Assembly (NCBI RefSeq): GCF_006539565.1
Contig: NZ_BJNG01000009.1
Span: forward strand, 1 to 51,732
Length of the DNA: 51,732 nt
Origin: Pseudonocardia hydrocarbonoxydans
GTDB lineage: Bacteria > Actinomycetota > Actinomycetes > Mycobacteriales > Pseudonocardiaceae
Direction of reading: 5' to 3'
Positions 7,959 through 19,389 of this stretch are shown here, piece after piece. Below the pieces are notes generated by a model. It was given only the letters and a program-made list of their open reading frames with translations, was not told the origin of the DNA and searched no databases. The stretch's first letter is position 1, and every line of letters begins with the position of its first letter. The translations under genes and the position numbers were made by a program.

Positions 7959-9554
7959 TCAGCCCTGGGCCTCCGCCACGTCGGTGGCGGCCTGCGGCGC
8001 CGGGGCGACGGTCGACGCCGCCAGCTCGCGCAGGCGGAAGCGCTGGATCTTGCCCGTCGCGGTGCGCGGCAGTTCGCCGACCTCGACGACCAGCCGCGGC
8101 CGCTTGAACGACGCCAGCCCGGCGCGGCAGAACGCGATGACCTCGTCGGGATCGACGGCGACCCCCGGCTTCGGGACGACGTAGGCCACCGGCTTGTCGA
8201 GCCCGTCGGCGTCGGGCACCCCGACGACGACCGCCTCGGCGAGCCCCGGGTGCTCCAGCAGCCGGGTCTCGACCTCGGTGGGGCTCACCCAGATGCCGCC
8301 GACCTTGAGCACGTCGTCGGCGCGGCCCAGGCAGGTGTAGCTGCCGTCGGCCCCGCGCACGTACTGGTCGCCGGTGCGCATCCACTCGCCCTGGAACACC
8401 CGGCGGTTGATCTCGGTGCGACACCAGTACCCGGTGCAGATCGAGTCGCCCGCGACGTAGAGCATGCCGGGCTCGTCGGCGCCGGAGATCACGCTGCCGT
8501 CGTCGCGGCGCAGCTCCACGCGGTAGCCCGGCACCGGGAACCCGGAGCTGCCGGGCACCACCGCACCGGCCACGTTGGAGATGAAGATGTGCAGTGCCTC
8601 GGTGGAGCCGATGCCGTCGAGGATCTCGAAGCCGTACTGGTCGCGGACGCCGTGGAACATGCGCGCGGGCAGCGCCTCCCCGGCCGACACGCCGTTGCGC
8701 ACGGTCGCGAACTGCGCGGGGGGCAGGTCGGCGGCCATCAGCGGGCCCCAGAAGCTGGGGCCGGCGAAGAACAGCGTGACGCCGTAGCGCTCGGTGAGCT
8801 CGCCGAACCGGGCCGGGTTCGGGCGGGCGGGTTCGAGCACCGCGGACGCGCCGACCGAGAGCGGGAAGAACAGCGAGTTGCCGATGCCGTAGGCGAAGAA
8901 CAGCTTCGCGCCCGACAGGCAGACGTCGGCGGGCCCGATCCGCAGCACCTCGCGGGCGTAGGTCTCGCAGACGAACCGGATGTCGGCGTGGCGGTGCATC
9001 GCGCCCTTGGGTGTGCCCGTGGTGCCGGAGGTGTAGAGCCACAGTGCGGGCGACTCGTCCCAGGTGGCGTAGGGGGCGTCCAGCGGCTCGGCAGCACGCA
9101 GCTCGTCCCAGGTGCGGGTCGTGACGCCGGGGACCTCCGGGGCCGTGTCGCCGGTGAGGACGAGGTGGCGCAGGTCGGGGGCGCCGCTCGCCGCCGTGAC
9201 GACCGCGGCGGCGAACTCGCTGCTGCCCAGCAGGGCCCGGGCGCGCGAGTCGACGACGAGCTTGGCCAGCTCCGGACCGGTGAGCATCGTCGAGCACGGC
9301 ACGGCGACCGCCCCGACGTACATCGCGGCCAGGATGCCGGTGACGAGCTCGACGTCGTCGACCATCGCCAGCAGCACCCGCTCCTCGGGCCGCACCCCGA
9401 TCGCCACCAGCCCGGCGGCGACGCGGCGGATCTCCTCGGTCAGCTGCCGGTAGGTGTGGGAGCCCCGGGGATGGTGGATCGCGACCCGGTCGGCGTCCCC
9501 CGCGGCGACGCGGTCCTCGGTCAGAAACGTGGCGGCGTTGAACGGTTCCGTCAT
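7959..9554 (-). CDS. Benzoate-CoA ligase
   Basis: 531-residue ANL-superfamily acyl-CoA synthetase, probably activating benzoate to benzoyl-CoA for BoxB. Visible motifs: the AMP-binding P-loop YTSGTTGTPKGAMH, the LFFAYGIGNSLFFP region typical of aryl-CoA ligases, GSTEALHIFISN, the hinge motif RADDVLKVGGIWVSP, and the C-terminal catalytic lysine in TATGKIQRFRLRE. Length and sequence fit the BclA/BadA group; ring-substituted benzoates are possible substrates. It precedes boxC in the same direction with a 72-base gap holding a separate boxC promoter. Its own promoter is at 9583-9623. The symbol is left blank because several names are in use. Confidence 0.9.
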   Translation of the reverse strand: MTEPFNAATFLTEDRVAAGDADRVAIHHPRGSHTYRQLTEEIRRVAAGLVAIGVRPEERVLLAMVDDVELVTGILAAMYVGAVAVPCSTMLTGPELAKLVVDSRARALLGSSEFAAAVVTAASGAPDLRHLVLTGDTAPEVPGVTTRTWDELRAAEPLDAPYATWDESPALWLYTSGTTGTPKGAMHRHADIRFVCETYAREVLRIGPADVCLSGAKLFFAYGIGNSLFFPLSVGASAVLEPARPNPARFGELTERYGVTLFFAGPSFWGPLMAADLPPAQFATVRNGVSAGEALPARMFHGVRDQYGFEILDGIGSTEALHIFISNVAGAVVPGSSGFPVPGYRVELRRDDGSVISGADEPGMLYVAGDSICTGYWCRTEINRRVFQGEWMRTGDQYVRGADGSYTCLGRADDVLKVGGIWVSPTEVETRLLEHPGLAEAVVVGVPDADGLDKPVAYVVPKPGVAVDPDEVIAFCRAGLASFKRPRLVVEVGELPRTATGKIQRFRLRELAASTVAPAPQAATDVAEAQG

Positions 9555-9582
9555 GGTGGCGCTCCGTGTTCGGGGTCACCGG

Positions 9583-9623
9583 ACTCTACTGGGGGGCAAC
9601 CGGCCGTCAACGGTTCCGTAGAG
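9583..9623 (-). promoter_or_regulatory. Benzoate-CoA ligase promoter with conserved upstream box
   Basis: On the minus strand: TTGACG (9610-9605), 16-base spacer, TAGAGT (9588-9583), followed by a leader of about 20 bases with a GGAG ribosome site before the ATG at 9554. The box CTCTACGGAACC (9623-9612) lies one base upstream of the -35 element and matches the boxC upstream box. CTCTAC (9584-9589) and GTAGAG (9618-9623) also form an inverted repeat across the promoter. The divergent dehydrogenase gene begins about 90 bases away, so the box could serve both directions. Confidence 0.65.
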
Positions 9624-9624
9624 C

Positions 9625-9653
9625 TTCCCAAGACATGCGCACCCTGCTATGAA
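9625..9653 (+). promoter_or_regulatory. Candidate promoter of the alcohol dehydrogenase gene
   Basis: TTCCCA (9625-9630), 17-base spacer, TATGAA (9648-9653, with an upstream TGC resembling an extended -10). The regulator-like box at 9612-9623 abuts it on the upstream side. The match to consensus is only moderate. Confidence 0.35.
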
Positions 9654-9710
9654 CCGTGTGGCGCGCCGCACAGCGGCTACCGAGACCCCGAACTGTTCAA
9701 GGGAGAACTT

Positions 9711-10838
9711 ATGCAGACCCGCGGAGCGATCGTCCGTCAGGCACCGGGCAAGTACGAGGTCGTCGACCTCGAGGTGGACGACCCGCGTCCCGGCGAGGTG
9801 CAGGTCAAGCTGGTCGCGTCGGGCCTGTGCCACTCCGACGACCACGTCGCCACCGGCGACATCCCGGTGGGCGTGTACCCGTTCGCCGGCGGCCACGAGG
9901 GCGCGGGCATCGTCACCGCCGCCCCGCCCAACCACAAGGGCATCAAGGAGGGCGACCACGTCGTCTTCTCCTTCCTCCCGTCCTGCGGGCACTGCCGTTG
10001 GTGTGCCTCGGGCCAGCAGAACCTGTGCGACCTGGGCGCCGGGCTGCTCGCCGGCTCCCGCTGGGAGGACACCTCCAGCTTCCGGCTCAAGCTGTCCGAC
10101 GGCGGCGCCCCGGTCGGCCAGATGTGCGGCATCTCCACGTTCGTGGAGACCACCACGGTCTCCGCCGACTCCGTGGTGAAGGTCGACTCCGACCTGCCGC
10201 TGGACAAGATCTGCCTGCTCGGCTGCAACGTCGGCACCGGCTGGGGCGCGGCCGTCAACTCCGCCCAGGTGCAGCCCGGGCACACCGTCATCGTCATGGG
10301 CATCGGCGGCGTCGGCATCAACGCGGTGCAGGGTGCGGCCCACGCGGGCGCGGCCAACATCATCGCCGTCGACCCGGTCGCCCTCAAGCGCGAGAACGCC
10401 ACCCAGCTCGGCGCCACCCACGGCGTCGAGACGATGGAGGAGGCCACCGAGCTCGCCAAGCAGTTCACCAACGGCCAGGGCGCCGACTCGGCGATCATCA
10501 CCGTCGGCGTCATCAAGCCCGAGTACGTCGGGCAGGCGATGGCCTCGATCCGCAAGGCGGGCACCGTCGTCGTCACCGCGCTGGGCAACATCGCCGACAC
10601 CACCCCGCTGCCGGTCTCGCTGGCCGACGTCACCCTGTTCCAGAAGCGCATCCAGGGCTCGCTGTTCGGCGAGTCGAACCCCAACTGGGACATCCTGCGC
10701 CAGGTGGAGCTCTACCGGGCGGGCGTGCTGAAGCTCGACGAGGTCATCACCACGACCTACAGCCTCGACCAGATTGGCACCGGCTACGAGGCCATGCACG
10801 CGGGCACCAACCAGAAGGGCGTCATCGTCTACAGCTGA
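9711..10838 (+). CDS. NDMA-dependent (mycofactocin-class) zinc alcohol dehydrogenase
   Basis: 375-residue zinc MDR dehydrogenase. Catalytic zinc ligands lie in ASGLCHSDDH (Cys40) and GGHEGAG. The structural zinc cluster is SCGHCRWCASGQQNLC, and the nucleotide-binding motif is GIGGVGINAVQGA. The sequence resembles the NDMA-dependent alcohol dehydrogenase family, in which tightly bound NAD is thought to be re-oxidised through mycofactocin rather than free NAD (established for the family; assignment here by eye). The ATG at 9711 has a GGGAG ribosome site. Divergent from the benzoate-CoA ligase, it may oxidise benzyl or other aryl alcohols feeding the box pathway (inference). A strong hairpin follows. 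Confidence 0.85.
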   Translation: MQTRGAIVRQAPGKYEVVDLEVDDPRPGEVQVKLVASGLCHSDDHVATGDIPVGVYPFAGGHEGAGIVTAAPPNHKGIKEGDHVVFSFLPSCGHCRWCASGQQNLCDLGAGLLAGSRWEDTSSFRLKLSDGGAPVGQMCGISTFVETTTVSADSVVKVDSDLPLDKICLLGCNVGTGWGAAVNSAQVQPGHTVIVMGIGGVGINAVQGAAHAGAANIIAVDPVALKRENATQLGATHGVETMEEATELAKQFTNGQGADSAIITVGVIKPEYVGQAMASIRKAGTVVVTALGNIADTTPLPVSLADVTLFQKRIQGSLFGESNPNWDILRQVELYRAGVLKLDEVITTTYSLDQIGTGYEAMHAGTNQKGVIVYS

Positions 10839-10854
10839 CGACCGGCACCCCCGA

Positions 10855-10886
10855 GCGAACGGCACCCCCGCGGGGGTGCCGTTCGC
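10855..10886. terminator. Perfect 32-bp palindromic hairpin after the dehydrogenase gene
   Basis: Arms 10855-10870 and 10871-10886 are perfectly complementary (left arm GCGAACGGCACCCCCG), with the central bases forming the loop. It lies 16 bases after the dehydrogenase stop and 19 bases before the next start, so it probably separates two transcripts. No T tract. Confidence 0.75.
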
Positions 10887-10905
10887 GCGTCCACGAGAGG
10901 TCCCC

Positions 10906-12738
10906 ATGAACGCCCCCACCCCCGTCGTCGGGCTGCGCCGCGAGCGCGAGGTGCTGACGGTCGCGCTCCTCACCGGGCGCCACGTCGTCATCGAAGGGCC
11001 GCCCGGCACCGGGAAGTCCACCCTGCTGCGTTCCATCGCCGCCGACACCGGGCAGGAGGTCGTGTTCGTCGAGGGCAACGCCGAGCTGACGCCCGCGCGC
11101 CTGGTCGGCCAGTTCGACCCGTCGCAGGTGCTCGCGACCGGCTACCAGCCCGACTCCTTCGTCGACGGCCCGTTGATCACCGCGATGCGCACCGGCGGGC
11201 TGCTCTACATGGAGGAGCTCAACCGGGTGCCCGAGGAGACGCTCAACGTCCTCATCACCGTGCTGACGGAGGGCGAGATCGCGGTGCCGCGGCTGGGCAC
11301 CGTCCACGCGGGCAAGGACTTCCGGCTGATCGCGGCGATGAACCCGTTCGACGCCGTGGGCACCGCCCGGGTGTCACAGGCCATCGCCGACCGCATGTGC
11401 CGGGTGGTGCTCGGCTACCAGGACCTCGACGGCGAGCGCGCGATCACGTCGTCGGTGAGCGGGCTGGCCGGTCGCTGGGTCGACCTGTCGGTCACCCTGA
11501 CGCGCGCCACCCGCGAGCACCGCGACGTCCGCATGGGCAGCTCGGTGCGCGGGGCGATCGACCTCTCGCTCGTGCTCACCGGGCTGGCGGAGCTGCGCAA
11601 GGAGGCCGACCCGTCGCGGGACACCGCGCGGGACGCCGCCTACGCCGCGCTGTCGGGCCGCATCCGGATCGTCGACGGGGTGGACCGCACGGCCGAGTCG
11701 GTGATCGACGAGCTGCTCGACGCGCACTGGCCCTCCGAGGAACCGGCGGAGCCGCCGGACGACGCGGACTCCCCGGACGCCGAGGGAAAAGCACCCAGCC
11801 CGGGGCATAACCCGGGCTTCCAGCAGCGCTCGCGCCCCGGCCGGGAGCAGCCGGGCCGTACCCAGGGCCGCCGGCAGATCGCGGCCAACCACCCGTCCTT
11901 CGACGAGGTGTCGCCCGAGCCGGGCGAGCTCGACGTCGAGGCCTTCGACCGGCTCGCGGGGGAGGACCCGGAGGGTGCGGCGGCGCTGCTCGCCGACATG
12001 GCCGTGGCCACCGACGTGGCGCTGCGGGCGGCCGCCCGCCGGCTCGCCGGGCGGGTGTTCATCCGGCTCGGCCGGGTCGGGCCGGCCAAGGCGCGGGGCA
12101 CGCGGCGGCTGGGCCCGTCACGGCGCCTCGACGGCGACCTGGACCTGGACCGGACGCTGGAGGCGTGGGACCCGTCGGCGTCGCGGCGGCCCGAGGAGCT
12201 GGTCACCCGCACCTGGACGGCGCACCGGCGCGCGGTCTGCCTGGTCGTCGACATCTCCGGGTCGATGAAGGGGCTGGCGGTGGCGCTGGCCGCGGTCGCG
12301 GCGGCCGGGGTCGTCGTCGCCAACGAGAACGGGCCGCCGCAGCTGCAGCCCTCGGTGCTGGCGTTCGGGGCCGGGGTGCAGGTGCTGCAGGCCCAGGGCG
12401 TGCGGCGCCCGCCCGAGGACCTGCTGTCGGACCTCATCGCGCTGCGCGGGCACGGCACCACCGACCTCGCGGCGGGGCTGCGGGAGGCGTCCAAGCAGCT
12501 GGCGTCCGCGGTCGCCGACGAGCGCTTCGTCGTGCTGCTGTCGGACTGCCTGCACACCGCGGGCGACGACCCGGCCGAGGCGCTGGGCGGCATCGACCGC
12601 CTGCACGTCCTCGTGCCGCTCGGCGGCGCGGACGCCGAGGCGGCGGCGTTCCCGCTGGCCGCACGCGGCGGCGGCCGGGCGCAGGTGGTGGCGCGGCTGG
12701 CCGACATCGCCCCGGCCCTGACCCGCATCCTGGCCTGA
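10906..12738 (+). CDS. MoxR-type AAA+ ATPase fused to a VWA domain
   Basis: 610-residue fusion. The N-terminal AAA+ domain (about 1-280) has Walker A GPPGTGKST, Walker B LLYMEELNRVPEE and the MoxR-type sensor AAMNPFDAVGTARVS. An acidic and proline-rich linker (about 285-345) follows. The C-terminal VWA domain has an intact MIDAS: DISGSM near residue 447, GHGTTDL and VLLSDCL. In other systems MoxR and VWA proteins are separate partners that activate or insert cofactors into enzymes (CbbQ/CbbO, NorQ/NorD), so this is probably a one-polypeptide chaperone or activator. The target is unknown; the adjacent dehydrogenase or the box oxygenase are candidates by position only, and a hairpin separates the transcripts. 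Confidence 0.85.
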   Translation: MNAPTPVVGLRREREVLTVALLTGRHVVIEGPPGTGKSTLLRSIAADTGQEVVFVEGNAELTPARLVGQFDPSQVLATGYQPDSFVDGPLITAMRTGGLLYMEELNRVPEETLNVLITVLTEGEIAVPRLGTVHAGKDFRLIAAMNPFDAVGTARVSQAIADRMCRVVLGYQDLDGERAITSSVSGLAGRWVDLSVTLTRATREHRDVRMGSSVRGAIDLSLVLTGLAELRKEADPSRDTARDAAYAALSGRIRIVDGVDRTAESVIDELLDAHWPSEEPAEPPDDADSPDAEGKAPSPGHNPGFQQRSRPGREQPGRTQGRRQIAANHPSFDEVSPEPGELDVEAFDRLAGEDPEGAAALLADMAVATDVALRAAARRLAGRVFIRLGRVGPAKARGTRRLGPSRRLDGDLDLDRTLEAWDPSASRRPEELVTRTWTAHRRAVCLVVDISGSMKGLAVALAAVAAAGVVVANENGPPQLQPSVLAFGAGVQVLQAQGVRRPPEDLLSDLIALRGHGTTDLAAGLREASKQLASAVADERFVVLLSDCLHTAGDDPAEALGGIDRLHVLVPLGGADAEAAAFPLAARGGGRAQVVARLADIAPALTRILA

Positions 12739-12775
12739 CGGCGTCCGGGGTGCCGGTCGTCGTAGGCTCGTCGGC

Positions 12776-13564
12776 GTGGGAACCATCGTCTCCTTTCACG
12801 CCCATCCCGACGACGAGTCGATCGGTTCGGCAGGCACCCTCGCGCGCGCCGCGGCGGCCGGGCACCGGGTGGTGCTGGTCTTCGCCACGCGCGGCGAGCT
12901 GGGCGAGCCCGTCCCGGGCGTGCTGGAGCCGGGGGAGCCGCTGTCGACGCGGCGCTCCGCCGAGTGCTACGAGTCGGCCGCGGCGATCGGCGCCAAGCGC
13001 GTCGAGTTCCTGGGGTACACCGACTCCGGGATGATCGGCGAGCCGAGCAACGAGGCGCCGTACTGCTTCTGGCAGGCCGACGTCGAGCACGCGGCGCGGC
13101 GCCTCGCGGTGATCCTCGACGAGGAGGAGCCCGACGTCCTCACCGCCTACGACGACAACGGCGGCTACGGCCACCCCGACCACATCCAGGTGCACCGGGT
13201 GGGCCGGCGGGCGGCGGAGCTGTCGGCGGTGCCGGTCGTCGCGCAGGGCACGATCAACCGCGACTGGATGCTGCGCGGCATGAAGGCGCAGAACCCCGAC
13301 TTCACCCCGCCCCCCGGCATGGACACGATGGGCAAGCCCGAGTCGGAGATCACCCACCGCGTCGACGCCGTCGACTTCGTGGAGCAGAAGCGCGCCTCGA
13401 TGCGGGCCCACGCCAGCCAGATGGGCCCCGACCACTTCCTGCTGTCGATGCCCGACCCGATGTTCGCCCTCGGGATGGGCACCGAGTTCTACATCGTCGA
13501 CCCGCCGGTCAACCCGGCGTCGGCGCCGGAGCTGTTCGAGGAGCTGTTCCTGCCGCTGCGCTGA
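12776..13564 (+). CDS. PIG-L (LmbE) family deacetylase
   Basis: 262-residue zinc-dependent N-acetylglucosaminyl deacetylase-like enzyme. The N-terminal metal motif AHPDDE (FHAHPDDESIG), the ATRGELGE loop and the second metal motif GGYGHPDHIQVHR are intact. The family includes MshB and Mca of mycothiol metabolism; the sequence is not clearly either, so the substrate is uncertain. The GTG at 12776 is the only start that keeps the family N-terminus. Its last 76 bases are antisense to the 3' end of the convergent fetB-like gene. Confidence 0.85.
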   Translation: MGTIVSFHAHPDDESIGSAGTLARAAAAGHRVVLVFATRGELGEPVPGVLEPGEPLSTRRSAECYESAAAIGAKRVEFLGYTDSGMIGEPSNEAPYCFWQADVEHAARRLAVILDEEEPDVLTAYDDNGGYGHPDHIQVHRVGRRAAELSAVPVVAQGTINRDWMLRGMKAQNPDFTPPPGMDTMGKPESEITHRVDAVDFVEQKRASMRAHASQMGPDHFLLSMPDPMFALGMGTEFYIVDPPVNPASAPELFEELFLPLR

Positions 13565-14343
13565 AACACCCGGGGGTGAGCCCGCTCGGCGGTGATCTCG
13601 GCCGGTTCGGTGGCGCGGTGGATCCGGCCGCGGCACACCATCTCCACGGCCAGCGCCACCGCCACGGTCTCGACGGCGAGCAGCAGCACCAGCACGAGCA
13701 GCTGCACCGCGCCCGCCTCCACCGGTGACGCCCCGCCCAGCAGCATCCCCACGAACGCGCCGGGCAGGGTGACGAGCCCGACGGTGCGGGTCTGGTCGGT
13801 CACCGGGATCAGCGCGGACGCCGCCGCGGGCCGCGCGATCTCGACGGCGGCGTCGCGGGCGACGAAGCCGAGCGACAGCGCCGCCTCGACCTCCCCGCTG
13901 CGCGCCTCCAGCTCGTCGAGCGCCCGCTTCCCGGCGAGCGCGGTGGCCGTCATCGTGCCGCCGATGAGGATGCCCGCCGTCGGGATCACCGAGATCCCGG
14001 TCGCGGGCACGACCCCGGCCAGCACGAGCGCCCCGACGACGGGCAGCGGCGTGACCGCGATCGGCAGCGCGGCCCACCACCCGCTGCGGCTGTCGGTCAT
14101 CCGCTTCCCCGCGGTGCGTGCGGCGACCACCACCATCACCGCGACGAACAGCGCGCTCAGCGCGAACGAGCCCACGATCGCGCCGATCAGCAGCGACACG
14201 GCCCCGAGCTGCAGCGTGGCCCGCACCGCGGCCGTCACCGTGGCGCGGGAGGTGCCCAGCCGGGCCGCCCACGCCACCGCGGCGCCCAGCAGCACCGCCA
14301 CGACCATGGCGACGGCCAGCGCCGGGCCCATGACGATGTTCAC
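13489..14343 (-). CDS. FetB-like (UPF0014) ABC transporter permease
   Basis: 284-residue integral membrane protein with about seven hydrophobic segments. It shows the family pattern ALPIAVTPLPVVGALVLAGVVPATG, ILIGGTMTATALAGKRALDEL and DQTRTVGLVTLPGAFVGMLLGGASP. E. coli FetB is an iron-export permease (about 259 residues). The hydrophilic extra C-terminal tail of about 28 residues here is encoded antisense to the PIG-L gene and looks like read-through sequence. GTG at 14343; an ATG four codons in is an alternative. The ATPase partner (FetA) is not adjacent. Divergent from ctaD. Confidence 0.8.
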   Translation of the reverse strand: MNIVMGPALAVAMVVAVLLGAAVAWAARLGTSRATVTAAVRATLQLGAVSLLIGAIVGSFALSALFVAVMVVVAARTAGKRMTDSRSGWWAALPIAVTPLPVVGALVLAGVVPATGISVIPTAGILIGGTMTATALAGKRALDELEARSGEVEAALSLGFVARDAAVEIARPAAASALIPVTDQTRTVGLVTLPGAFVGMLLGGASPVEAGAVQLLVLVLLLAVETVAVALAVEMVCRGRIHRATEPAEITAERAHPRVFQRSGRNSSSNSSGADAGLTGGSTM

Positions 14344-14430
14344 GGATGCGGATGATGCCCGACGTGTCTTCGACGGCGGGTAGAGCTAAGCTCCTCCCGA
14401 GCTCAACAGACCACCGCAGGGAGTGAACAC

Positions 14431-17399
<2,969 letters not shown>

Positions 17400-17472
17400 G
17401 CGGGCCCGCGAGGTCACCGTCCGGCGCGGTACCGCTGGGCGCGGCGACGACGGGCATCGGCGGAGAGCGGGC

Positions 17473-18159
17473 GTGACCGGGGCCCCGCCGCCCGTGCGCG
17501 CCGCGGTGCTGGCGCCGCTCCGGGCCCGCCGGTTCCCGCCCGAGCCCGACGGCGTCGTCCGCGCGATGCCCCTGGTGCTGCGGCTGGAGAAGCCGCCCGC
17601 CGCGCGCACCCCGGTGCTGGAGGCGGCCGCCGCGGCCGCGCTCGCCGTCTGTCTCGACCCGCGCGCCGAACCCGGCGGGGAGTGGCACGACGCCGTGTCG
17701 GGCTGGGTGGCGAGCCGGATCCGCAAGATCGCCCGGCGGGCCCGCGGGGCGCACTGGGAGGCCGTGCAGGAGCTGCCCGGCGTCACCTGGACGGTGGGGG
17801 AGGCGCAGGTGCGCGCGCTGCTGCCCGGCCCCGTCGACGACGTGCCCCGGGTCGTCGCCCGGCTGCAGATCGGCGGCACCGACCTCGCCCCCGACGATCC
17901 CGGCCCGCCCCCGGACGGCCCGGTGATCTGGGTGAACGCGGCCCTGGAGATGACGGTGGGGAAGGCCGCGGCGCAGGTGGGGCACGCCTCGATGCTCTAC
18001 GCGGCGGTGCACGGCCTCACCGCGGTCCCGGCGTTCGCGGTCCGCGCGGCCGGTCCCCGGGACTGGGCGCGGCTGTGCGCCGACCCGGCCGCGGTCCCGG
18101 TGCGTGACGCCGGGTTCACCGAGGTGGCGCCGGGCACGGTCACCTGCCTCGCCCGCTGA
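17473..18159 (+). CDS. PTH2-type peptidyl-tRNA hydrolase domain protein
   Basis: 228-residue protein. The C-terminal half resembles the PTH2/Bit1 family: VIWVNAALEMTVGKAAAQVGHAS (about 150-172) corresponds to the family's conserved KGKxAAQ-GHA helix, followed by YAAVHGLTAVPAF and FTEVAPGTVTCLA. The N-terminal half (VLAPLRARRFPPEPDGVVRAMPLVLRLEKP) is actinobacterium-specific and of unknown role. PTH2 enzymes recycle peptidyl-tRNA released during translation; whether this one is catalytically active cannot be judged from sequence. GTG at 17473 with GGAG a few bases upstream. Confidence 0.7.
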   Translation: MTGAPPPVRAAVLAPLRARRFPPEPDGVVRAMPLVLRLEKPPAARTPVLEAAAAAALAVCLDPRAEPGGEWHDAVSGWVASRIRKIARRARGAHWEAVQELPGVTWTVGEAQVRALLPGPVDDVPRVVARLQIGGTDLAPDDPGPPPDGPVIWVNAALEMTVGKAAAQVGHASMLYAAVHGLTAVPAFAVRAAGPRDWARLCADPAAVPVRDAGFTEVAPGTVTCLAR

Positions 18160-18196
18160 CACCTGCGGTGTCGGGGGTCGCTGGCATGCTGCGCCG

Positions 18197-19375
18197 GTGA
18201 CCGTCCGCCGCATCGACGCCGCCGAGCGCCGCGCCCGCCTCGTGGTGCGGCACCGGCACGTCCCGTCCGCCCGCACCGACGACGTCGTCGCGATCGCCGA
18301 CGACCTGGTGGCGCTGCACTCCACCGACCCGGTCACGGTGTACCTGTCGGTCGCGGCCCGGATGCGCACCCCGGCGCTGGAGCCGCTCGCCGCCGCGCTC
18401 TACGACGACCGCACGCTGATCCGGCACCACGCGATGCGCCGCACGCTCTGGGTGTTCGGCCACGACACCGCCCGGCTGGCCCACCACGGGGCCACCCTGG
18501 CCGTCGCGCGGGTGCAGCGCCGCGACCTGCTGGCGTCGCTGGGCGCGAGCGGTGTCGCCGACCCGCAGGCCTGGCTCGCCGCCGCCGACGAGCAGGTGCA
18601 CGCTCTGCTCGCCGCGGAGGGCCCGCTCACCGCCCGCGAGGTGGGCGCGCGGCTGCCCGAGCTGACCCGGCCCCTCACGGTCGGCGGGGGGAGGTTCGCC
18701 ACCACGCAGGCCGCGCACTCCCGCGTCCTGCTGGTGCTGGGGTTCACCGGGCGGGTCGTCCGGGCCCGCCCGACGGGTACCTGGATCAACGGGCAGTACC
18801 GCTGGGCCGCGGCCGACCGCTGGCTGCCCGGCGGCTTCGGCGAGGCCGACGTGCGGGAGTCGGCGGCGGGGTTGGCGCGGCGCTGGCTGCGCGCGTTCGG
18901 GCCGGGCACCCGCACCGACCTGGCGTGGTGGGCGGGATGGACGGTCGCCACCACGAAGGCCGCGCTGGCCGACGTCGGGGCCGTCGAGGTGGAACTCGAC
19001 GAGGGCCCGGGCTGGGTACTGCCCGACGACGTCGACCCCGTGGCGCCGCCGGAGCCCTCCGCCCGGCTCCTGCCCGGCCTCGACCCGTCGACGATGGGGT
19101 GGAAGCAGCGGGCGTTCCACCTCGACCCGGACCACGTGCCGCTCCTGTTCGACCGCAACGGCAACGGCGGACCGACGCTGTGGGTCGACGGGCGGATCGT
19201 CGGGAGCTGGGTGCAGCGCCGCGACGGTGCGATCGCGACGAGGCTGCTCACCGACGTCGGGGCGGAGGCCGCGGCGGAGCTCGAACGGCACGCCCACGAG
19301 CTGGAGGCGCTGCTGGGCGACGTCCGGTTCGCCGTGCGCGACCCGGCCCCGGTGCAGGCCGAGCTCCTCGCGTGA
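18197..19375 (+). CDS. Winged-helix DNA-binding protein, HTH_42 (YcaQ/AlkX-like)
   Basis: 392-residue protein of the HTH_42 family, widespread in actinobacteria. Recognisable segments are DDLVALHSTDPVTVYLSVAARM near residue 35, RHHAMRRTLWVF near 78, a winged-helix part around LTAREVGARLPELT and RVLLVLGFTGRVVRARP, and the C-terminal VDGRIVGSWVQRRDG. E. coli YcaQ (AlkX) and Streptomyces AlkZ act as DNA glycosylases for crosslinks or bulky lesions; the defining catalytic Q-x-D/Q motif is not obvious here, so a repair role is only possible. GTG at 18197 chosen for the family start TVRRIDAAERRARL. Confidence 0.75.
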   Translation: MTVRRIDAAERRARLVVRHRHVPSARTDDVVAIADDLVALHSTDPVTVYLSVAARMRTPALEPLAAALYDDRTLIRHHAMRRTLWVFGHDTARLAHHGATLAVARVQRRDLLASLGASGVADPQAWLAAADEQVHALLAAEGPLTAREVGARLPELTRPLTVGGGRFATTQAAHSRVLLVLGFTGRVVRARPTGTWINGQYRWAAADRWLPGGFGEADVRESAAGLARRWLRAFGPGTRTDLAWWAGWTVATTKAALADVGAVEVELDEGPGWVLPDDVDPVAPPEPSARLLPGLDPSTMGWKQRAFHLDPDHVPLLFDRNGNGGPTLWVDGRIVGSWVQRRDGAIATRLLTDVGAEAAAELERHAHELEALLGDVRFAVRDPAPVQAELLA

Positions 19376-19389
19376 ACCAGTGTTGAGGG

